DNA from: an uncultured Persicitalea sp.
GTDB taxonomy: Bacteria; Bacteroidota; Bacteroidia; Cytophagales; Spirosomataceae
DNA length: 11,088 nt
Reading direction: 5' to 3'
Assembly: GCA_950075905.1 (NCBI GenBank)
Contig: CATMVR010000093.1
Location: 1-11,088, forward strand
Both the position numbers and the translations under genes were made by a program. This document shows, piece after piece, positions 6,214 through 11,088 of this stretch (its first letter is position 1; each line of letters opens with the position of its first letter). The notes under the pieces are model-generated. The model had not been told where the DNA came from and searched no databases. It saw only the letters and a list, made by a program, of their open reading frames with translations.

Positions 6214-7650
6214 ATGAAAAAGCAGTACGATTTAATTGTTGTGGGAGCTGGTAGTGGTGGCCTGGGTGCTTCCCTTGCTGCCCACACCATAGGGCTCCGG
6301 GTATTACTAATAGAAAAAAATACTCAAAATGTAGGCGGCGACTGCCTGAACTCCGGCTGCGTACCGAGTAAGGCGATTATCCACCTAGCCCGGCAATTTG
6401 CCCAGGGCCGGCGGGCGCAGGCTTTTGGTTTACAGGTGGAGGGGAAAGCAGACTTAGCCAAAGTAATGGCCTACGTACACCAGCAGCAGGAAGTAATCCG
6501 GGCTCACGAAAACGCTGACTACCTGCGCCGGCAAGGCCTCGATGTGGTGATCGGGCGTGCCCACTTTCTGGATGCCGGTACCCTTGCCGTGGGTGATGCT
6601 ACCTACACGGCCAAACGCATCGTGCTGGCCACTGGCTCGAAACCCCGGCCTTTGGGTGTGCCCGGTAGCGCTACGGCAAAGCTCTATTCCAACGAAACGC
6701 TTTTCTATGATTTAAAAGAACTCCCTGATCACCTGCTCATCATCGGTGGCGGCCCCATTGGCTGCGAAATGGCGCAGGCGTTCCGGAGGCTGGGCTCCGA
6801 GGTAACGATTGTGGACCGGGGGCCGCGGCTGCTGTCCAAAGAACTGCCCGAGTTCTCCGCTATTCTGGAAGCGCAATTTGAGAAAGACGGGATCAAAATT
6901 CTGCACGAGGCGGAGGTAAGTGCGTTTCCGGCACCCACTGTGGCCGAAGTAAAGTTTAAGGATGGGTCTAAGCTAAAAGTTCCGTTCGATGCTGCTTTGG
7001 TGGCTATTGGCAGGGTAGTTACTACTACTGGGCTTGATTTTGATAAAGCGGGAATTGACGTGAAAGATCATAAGATTGTCATCAACGAGTATCTGCAGAC
7101 TACCAATACGCGGGTATATACGGCGGGCGATTCTACGGGCCTATACTACTTCTCACACGGGGCCGAAAAACACGTCCGGCAACTGATGCGGAATTTCTTC
7201 GTTCCTTTTTTTAGGAAAAAACACAGCTACCGGGAGCTTTCGTGGGTCACTTTCACCGAACCCGAGGTGGCTACTTTTGGCCGGTCGGCGAAAGATTTGG
7301 AAAAAGACGGGGTAGCCTTCGAAACCATCCATCACAGCTTCAAGGACGACGACCGGGCCGTAACCGACGACTACCGCTACGGGAAACTCGTCCTTTATCT
7401 AAGCAAAAAGAAGTGGGCACTGGGCAAGCGCACGATTCTGGGCGGCAGCATGATCGCGCCCGGCGCGGGCGAGCTGATTCAGGAGCTATTTACGGCCCAA
7501 CTGGCAAAGCTGAACACCAATGTGCTGTTCAATAAGGTGTATCCCTACCCGGTATCTTCCCGCATCAATCAGGCGGCCACCAACAAGGTCAGGCAGGGGG
7601 ACCTGACGCCTTTTTTGAAGAAAGTACTGGGATGGTTGTACCGTTTATGA
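6214..7650 (+). CDS. FAD-dependent pyridine nucleotide-disulfide oxidoreductase, mercuric reductase/lipoamide dehydrogenase-like
   Basis: The ATG at 6214 is chosen over an in-frame TTG at 6208 because MKKQYDLIVVGAGSGG is the natural opening; it gives 478 residues. The FAD motif GAGSGG lies at 11-16, the redox-active pair CLNSGC at 44-49 (in GGDCLNSGCVPSK), the NAD(P)H-binding GGGPIG at 178-183, and the second FAD motif TAGD at 303-306, followed by the dimerisation domain. Where class I reductases have HPTxxE with catalytic His and Glu, this protein reads YPVSSR (codons 7546-7563), so both residues are replaced. There is no N-terminal heavy-metal domain and no C-terminal cysteine pair, so a true mercuric reductase is unlikely. 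The substrate is unknown. It is transcribed away from araC and converges on the Gre-like gene with a 29-bp gap. Confidence 0.88.
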   Translation: MKKQYDLIVVGAGSGGLGASLAAHTIGLRVLLIEKNTQNVGGDCLNSGCVPSKAIIHLARQFAQGRRAQAFGLQVEGKADLAKVMAYVHQQQEVIRAHENADYLRRQGLDVVIGRAHFLDAGTLAVGDATYTAKRIVLATGSKPRPLGVPGSATAKLYSNETLFYDLKELPDHLLIIGGGPIGCEMAQAFRRLGSEVTIVDRGPRLLSKELPEFSAILEAQFEKDGIKILHEAEVSAFPAPTVAEVKFKDGSKLKVPFDAALVAIGRVVTTTGLDFDKAGIDVKDHKIVINEYLQTTNTRVYTAGDSTGLYYFSHGAEKHVRQLMRNFFVPFFRKKHSYRELSWVTFTEPEVATFGRSAKDLEKDGVAFETIHHSFKDDDRAVTDDYRYGKLVLYLSKKKWALGKRTILGGSMIAPGAGELIQELFTAQLAKLNTNVLFNKVYPYPVSSRINQAATNKVRQGDLTPFLKKVLGWLYRL

Positions 7651-7679
7651 AGTTTAGCGTATGAAATCGACTTGCGAGC

Positions 7680-8180
7680 CTACCAGCTTATCTCTGTAAT
7701 CTTTAACTGCCGTACTTCCCGGCCAAGGTTGAGCTGAGCAATTTCTCCCACTTTTTTACCCGTGAGGGCTACGGCGATAGGCGCAGTAAAAGCGATCTTA
7801 TGCTGACTGACATCAGCCTCATCTACTCCGACAATCTGAAATTTCTGAACCTGGTTCTTACCCATCACCCGGATCGTAACCGTAGCGCCAAAGCGCACAG
7901 CGTCCCTCTGGGAATCATTTGGTTTCAAAATCACGGCGGAAGAAATACGCTCCTGCAGGAGCTGAAGCTTTCCGTTCAGGACGGTCGAAGCAATACGGTG
8001 TTCAGTTTCATTTTCCACGGTCAGGCTGGCTTTTTCTTCTTCCAGCTGCTTTTGCTCAATGAATAGCTGTTCCATCCCGTTTGGAGTAACATAGTTGGTA
8101 ATGCCCGGTGGAAGGGCAGCGCGTGGTGGTATCAACGGAATTTCTTCCTGGTCTCCTTCTTTTACAAATGCTCTGCTCAT
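7680..8180 (-). CDS. GreA/GreB-family transcription elongation factor-like protein
   Basis: The protein has 166 residues. The C-terminal half (about 88-166) closely matches the FKBP-like domain of Gre factors: FGATVTIRV, then FQIVGVDEADVSQHKIAF, then SPIA-type TAPIAVALTGKKVGE. Residues 35-80 are rich in Glu, Gln and Lys and should form the coiled coil that enters the RNA polymerase secondary channel. A Pro-rich N-terminus (MSRAFVKEGDQ, then IPPRAALPPGITNYVTP) replaces the short GreA start. By eye, the acidic tip pair of E. coli GreA (D41, E44) maps to L53 and E56 here, so RNA-cleavage activity is uncertain. It follows the cysteine desulfurase by 59 bp on the same strand and is probably cotranscribed. 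It could be GreA, GreB or a Gre-like anti-factor. Confidence 0.8.
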   Translation of the reverse strand: MSRAFVKEGDQEEIPLIPPRAALPPGITNYVTPNGMEQLFIEQKQLEEEKASLTVENETEHRIASTVLNGKLQLLQERISSAVILKPNDSQRDAVRFGATVTIRVMGKNQVQKFQIVGVDEADVSQHKIAFTAPIAVALTGKKVGEIAQLNLGREVRQLKITEISW

Positions 8181-8239
8181 AGGAATTTCTTTTCAGAAAC
8201 ACTCTTAAAAAGGTTGTACCTGAGGCAGTATTTCGCCGG

Positions 8240-9409
8240 TTACCCTACTTCTAGGGAGTATTGTTTTCGCAGCCGCTCTACTACCTCTTTCACGTGCTGT
8301 ATAGCTACTTCGATATCTTCATTACTCGTAAACCGCCCCAAACTAAACCGCACAGAAGCGTAGGCCAGGTCATCGGGTACCCCCAGCGCTTTGAGCACAA
8401 AAGAAGGCTCCACTGAGGCCGAGGTACAGGCTGAGCCATTGGAAACTGCGATGCGGTTGAACGCCATCAGGAGTTCTTCGCCATCTACCCGGCCAAAAGA
8501 AATGTTGGTCGTTTGGGGCAAACGTTTCTCCCGGTTGCCATTGATCTGAATATCGGGCAGGGCATTCAGGATACCATTTTCCAGCGAATCGCGCAGTTGG
8601 GCCAGGTGGTTAGCTTCTTCTTGCATAGTCCCAGCGGCAAGTTGGCAGGCTTTGGCGAGTCCTACTATTCCGGGTACATTCAGCGTACCTGAGCGGTGCC
8701 CCCGTTCGTGGCGACCGCCGTCCTGCTGAGCGGTCAGTTTTACGCCTTTCCTGACATACAAAGCGCCGATGCCTTTGGGGCCATAGAGTTTATGCGCCGT
8801 TAAACTCAGTAAATCTATATAACTCTTGTCTACGCTAATCGGGATTTTTCCCACTGCCTGCGTGGCGTCGGTATGAAACAGTACCCCCGCCGCGCGGCAC
8901 AGCTGACCGATCCCGGCAATCGGCTGAATCACCCCAATCTCATTATTGGCGTACATTACCGATACCAGCAGCGTATCGGGGCGCATCGCTTCCTGTACCT
9001 GTTGGGGCATAATGAGGCCGTCGGAGGCGGGTAATAGGTAGGTGACTTCTGCGCCCAGGTCTTCAAGATGCTGGCAGGTATCCAGAATGGCCTTGTGCTC
9101 GGTGGCTACGGTAATGATATGCCTGCGGGTAGCGCCCAGGGTTTCAAAGGCTCCTTTCAGGGCCAGATTGTTCGATTCGGTGGCTCCGCTCGTAAAAACA
9201 ATTTCCTTTTCGCCCGCGCCAATTAGTTTGGCGACCTGCTTGCGGGCGTCGCTCACAGCATCGGCGGCTTCCCAGCCGTAGAGGTGCGTGCGGCTGGCGG
9301 CATTGCCAAACTGCTCCGTAAACCAGGGCAACATGGCGTCCAGTACCCGCGGGTCCACGGGAGTAGTGGCGTTGTAGTCGAGGTAGATGGGGCGGCTGAG
9401 AGTAGGCAT
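8240..9409 (-). CDS. iscS: Cysteine desulfurase, IscS/NifS class I
   Basis: This 389-residue PLP enzyme removes sulfur from cysteine, leaving alanine, to supply Fe-S cluster and thio-cofactor assembly in the cytoplasm. The N-terminus IYLDYNATTPVDP is typical. Key residues are visible: H105 (ATEHKAIL), D181 and Q184 (HTDATQAVGK), the PLP lysine K207 (LTAHKLYGPKG), and the catalytic C328 in the loop SNGSACTSASVEPS, which is the long-loop class I form. Length and C-terminus are complete. The next gene on the same strand, 59 bp on, is the Gre-like factor; the SDR gene is divergent 200 bp upstream. No IscU, IscR or Fe-S scaffold gene is adjacent. NifS-type naming is equally possible; the activity is well supported. 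Confidence 0.93.
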   Translation of the reverse strand: MPTLSRPIYLDYNATTPVDPRVLDAMLPWFTEQFGNAASRTHLYGWEAADAVSDARKQVAKLIGAGEKEIVFTSGATESNNLALKGAFETLGATRRHIITVATEHKAILDTCQHLEDLGAEVTYLLPASDGLIMPQQVQEAMRPDTLLVSVMYANNEIGVIQPIAGIGQLCRAAGVLFHTDATQAVGKIPISVDKSYIDLLSLTAHKLYGPKGIGALYVRKGVKLTAQQDGGRHERGHRSGTLNVPGIVGLAKACQLAAGTMQEEANHLAQLRDSLENGILNALPDIQINGNREKRLPQTTNISFGRVDGEELLMAFNRIAVSNGSACTSASVEPSFVLKALGVPDDLAYASVRFSLGRFTSNEDIEVAIQHVKEVVERLRKQYSLEVG

Positions 9410-9609
9410 AACTTGGAGTAGGAATTTTATAGTATAACGTAGGGAAGCGATTAGGTGTTTGTGGTACTGCTAAAAACGAAAACAGGTTATGCCCGGTTCG
9501 CTAAGAAGATTAAAAGTACCGTACCCTCCCCGCAAAAAGTAAAAATTCCCGTGCATTTTTCCCCAAAAAACCGCTACTTCGTGCTTTGTATCCTAAATCT
9601 TACTTCGTT

Positions 9610-10362
9610 ATGACCCGTATTGCCCTTATTACCGGCGCTTCTTCCGGCATCGGAAAAGCCACCGCGCAGGCCTTTGCCAAAAGTGGAATAGACCTTATTC
9701 TGTGCGGCCGCCGACAGGACCGCCTGCAGGAGCTAAGCAATGAGCTGGCCCCCCTTGTGAAAACCACCTCCCTTGCCTTTGATGTCCGCGACCGCAAGGC
9801 CGTAGAGGACGCGATAGCGTCCTTACCCAAGGAATGGCAGGCCATTGATATTCTGGTCAATAATGCCGGCAACGCTCACGGTTTTGATCCCATTGACAAG
9901 GGAAATCCCGATGATTGGGACGCCATGATTGGTAGTAATGTGACGGGCTTGCTGTACGTAAGCAAGGCCGTGATCCCCGGCATGGTGGAGCGCAGCAAAG
10001 GCCACATTGTCAACCTGAGCTCCATTGCTGGCAAAGAAACCTACGCCAACGGCACGGTCTACTGTGCGTCCAAAGCAGCGGTGGAAGCGTTTAGCCAGGG
10101 TATGCGGCTAGACCTGATCCAGCACGGCATCAAAGTGACTAACATCGCGCCCGGTGCGGTAGAAACGGAGTTTTCGATGGTGCGTTTTAAGGGCGACGAG
10201 GCCCGGGCCGATAAAGTATATGCCGGTTTTGATCCGCTGACCGCCGAAGATATCGCCGATAGCATCCTGTACGCGGTCAACGCCCCGGCCCACGTGACCA
10301 TTGCCGACGTCACCATTCTGGCGGCTGCCCAAGCCGCGGCTACGACGGTGTACCGGAAGTAG
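9610..10362 (+). CDS. ydfG: Short-chain dehydrogenase/reductase, YdfG type (probably NADP-dependent)
   Basis: The ATG at 9610 gives a 250-residue classical SDR starting MTRIALITGASSGIG; an upstream in-frame TTG at 9586 would add eight residues that do not look like SDR sequence. The Rossmann motif TGASSGIG lies at 8-15, NNAG at 84-87, N110, catalytic S138, and YCASK with Y151 and K155. The pair RR at 34-35 after the second strand favours NADP(H). Stretches such as LPKEWQAIDILVNNAG, AVIPGMVERSKGHIVN and EFSMVRFKGD strongly resemble E. coli YdfG, which acts on 3-hydroxy acids, allo-threonine/serine and malonic semialdehyde. The exact substrate here is inferred by family. It is divergent from the cysteine desulfurase and converges on the esterase gene. 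No confident promoter box was found in the 200-bp upstream gap. Confidence 0.9.
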   Translation: MTRIALITGASSGIGKATAQAFAKSGIDLILCGRRQDRLQELSNELAPLVKTTSLAFDVRDRKAVEDAIASLPKEWQAIDILVNNAGNAHGFDPIDKGNPDDWDAMIGSNVTGLLYVSKAVIPGMVERSKGHIVNLSSIAGKETYANGTVYCASKAAVEAFSQGMRLDLIQHGIKVTNIAPGAVETEFSMVRFKGDEARADKVYAGFDPLTAEDIADSILYAVNAPAHVTIADVTILAAAQAAATTVYRK

Positions 10363-10378
10363 AGATTTTTTCTTTTTT

Positions 10379-10471
10379 ACCACAGAGTAAAAGGAGTTTT
10401 GTCACAGAGTATCATCGAGATCGTCTTTCACTCCGTGCAACTTTGTGCAAAACTCAAAATAACTCTGTGGT
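10379..10471. repeat. Palindromic CACAGAG/CTCTGTG repeat between convergent genes
   Basis: ACCACAGAGT at 10379-10388 is perfectly complementary to ACTCTGTGGT at 10462-10471. Inside are a second CACAGAG (10403-10409) and, in the other orientation, the variants CTCCGTG (10431-10437), CTTTGTG (10441-10447) and CTCTGTG (10463-10469). It lies between two convergent genes, with a T-rich run (about 10366-10378) on the SDR side, so it could fold as a two-way terminator. Similar CACAGAG-type intergenic palindromes are, from memory, common in several environmental bacterial phyla. Confidence 0.7.
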
Positions 10472-10486
10472 TAAAGTCAGATAGCT

Positions 10487-11088
10487 TCAATCAACAAACC
10501 TCTCTTTCAACACCCCCGGCTCGATGCTGTGCCCGCCGGCATACTCCACTACGTGTAGGGAGGTAAGCTCGGCCTGGAGTTTTTCGACGTAGGCGGGTAC
10601 GTCCAGCCGGTTCAGAAACTCATCGCGGGAGCCGTACACAAAGTGGGTATTTTGCAGGGGCATCCGGTCGGGTTCGATCAGGTCGAAGATGCCGTTGGCA
10701 AAGTACCCACCCCAGAAAATAAGCCGATCGCAGCGGATTTGGCCTCGATTAAGCCACCGGCAGGCGGTTGCTGTACCCTGCGAGAAACCCAGTACCGTAA
10801 TCTGTACATCCTCGGGGGAATAATCCTGAAAAATACTCTTGCTGACGCTTTCCAGGTAGGCCACGTAGTCGTCGATCTCGCTCTCCCGCGCCTCGCGGGT
10901 CATCCAGGAAGCCCCCACGCGGTTGAAGTCTCCGTTGACATAAAACCGCGACAGTGCCTCGGGAGCCACGATAAAGGTACTTCCATCGTCAAGTACTTCA
11001 AATTTCCGGATAAAGTACTCCGCCAATTGCCCATAGCCGTGAAGTACAAACCACACCCGTTTGGTCTGTACGTTCAGCTTCCCCAAAG
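10487..11088 (-). CDS. Alpha/beta-hydrolase of the phospholipase/carboxylesterase type, 5' end cut by the window
   Basis: About 199 residues are visible and the reading frame stays open to the right edge. The only start-like codon there is a TTG at 11086, so the true start is probably outside the window. The oxyanion-hole motif HGYGQLAEYF is at 16-25, the nucleophile elbow GFSQG with S102 at 100-104, the acid D155 in YGSRDEFL, and the base H186 in AGGHSIEP (numbered from the TTG). This is a complete Ser-Asp-His triad in the order expected for small carboxylesterases and acyl-protein thioesterase relatives. No signal peptide is visible in the part present, so a cytoplasmic enzyme is likely. 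It ends 124 bp from the convergent SDR gene. The substrate cannot be read from sequence. Confidence 0.82.
   Translation of the reverse strand, partial: LGKLNVQTKRVWFVLHGYGQLAEYFIRKFEVLDDGSTFIVAPEALSRFYVNGDFNRVGASWMTREARESEIDDYVAYLESVSKSIFQDYSPEDVQITVLGFSQGTATACRWLNRGQIRCDRLIFWGGYFANGIFDLIEPDRMPLQNTHFVYGSRDEFLNRLDVPAYVEKLQAELTSLHVVEYAGGHSIEPGVLKERFVD

Noticed and set aside
6214..7650. Mercuric reductase (merA)
   Set aside because: There is no N-terminal heavy-metal domain, no C-terminal vicinal cysteine pair and no mer genes nearby; only the general fold and CxxxxC pair are shared.
7651..7679. Terminator between the convergent oxidoreductase and Gre-like genes
   Set aside because: The 29-bp gap has no convincing stem or T-tract.
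8240..9409. Cysteine desulfurase as a sulfuration partner for the cox-like Mo enzyme
   Set aside because: It is 2.3 kb beyond the regulator, behind an opposite-strand gene, and is an ordinary IscS-type enzyme; nothing in the sequence links the two.
9586..9609. TTG start adding eight residues to the SDR
   Set aside because: The residues MYPKSYFV do not fit the SDR N-terminus; ATG at 9610 places the TGASSGIG motif at the usual distance.

Overview
The window looks like a chromosomal segment from a member of the Bacteroidota, most plausibly a Cytophagales bacterium. This is an inference from moderate GC coding sequence, A/T-rich gaps, A-rich leaders without clear Shine-Dalgarno sites, a TAnnTTTG-type promoter candidate, and protein style. 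No rRNA, tRNA, transposase, CRISPR array or prophage gene was seen.

The left half (1-5959) is a minus-strand cluster for a molybdenum hydroxylase of the aerobic CO dehydrogenase / xanthine oxidase family. In transcription order it holds an AraC-type regulator (4976-5959), coxG-like SRPBCC protein (4359-4808), coxS [2Fe-2S] subunit (3840-4319), coxL molybdopterin subunit (1245-3626), coxM FAD subunit (311-1138), and the first 42 codons of a coxD/MoxR-type AAA+ ATPase that runs off the left edge. The large subunit carries the form II active-site loop AYRGAGR, not the AYxCSFR of proven CO dehydrogenases. The enzyme can therefore be built from its visible parts, but its substrate should not be assumed to be CO. 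Electrons would pass from the Mo site on CoxL through two [2Fe-2S] clusters on CoxS to FAD on CoxM; CoxD and CoxG are accessory proteins.

Three of the gaps inside this cluster are filled with short-unit repeats. Two of them (coxM-coxD and coxL-coxS) share an exact 18-mer that recurs inverted at the other side of the gap, and the inner end of the repeat supplies the last codons and the stop codons of coxM and coxS. The coxL-coxM gap has a different repeat and a perfect 12-bp hairpin just after the coxL stop. Upstream of coxG sits a probable control region: a TAAATTTG box with three spaced GAACGATT-like direct repeats behind it, which would suit the adjacent AraC regulator.

The right half (6214-11088) holds unrelated housekeeping-type genes: a plus-strand FAD disulfide oxidoreductase that keeps the CxxxxC pair but has lost the usual C-terminal His-Glu pair; a minus-strand pair made of an IscS/NifS cysteine desulfurase followed by a GreA/GreB-like factor; a YdfG-type short-chain dehydrogenase on the plus strand; and a partial serine esterase on the minus strand. 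The last two converge on a palindromic CACAGAG/CTCTGTG repeat that could act as a two-way terminator. I see no clear evidence of a wholly new system. The best leads are the repeat elements that shape gene ends and the regulator-operator arrangement of a form II cluster with unknown substrate.
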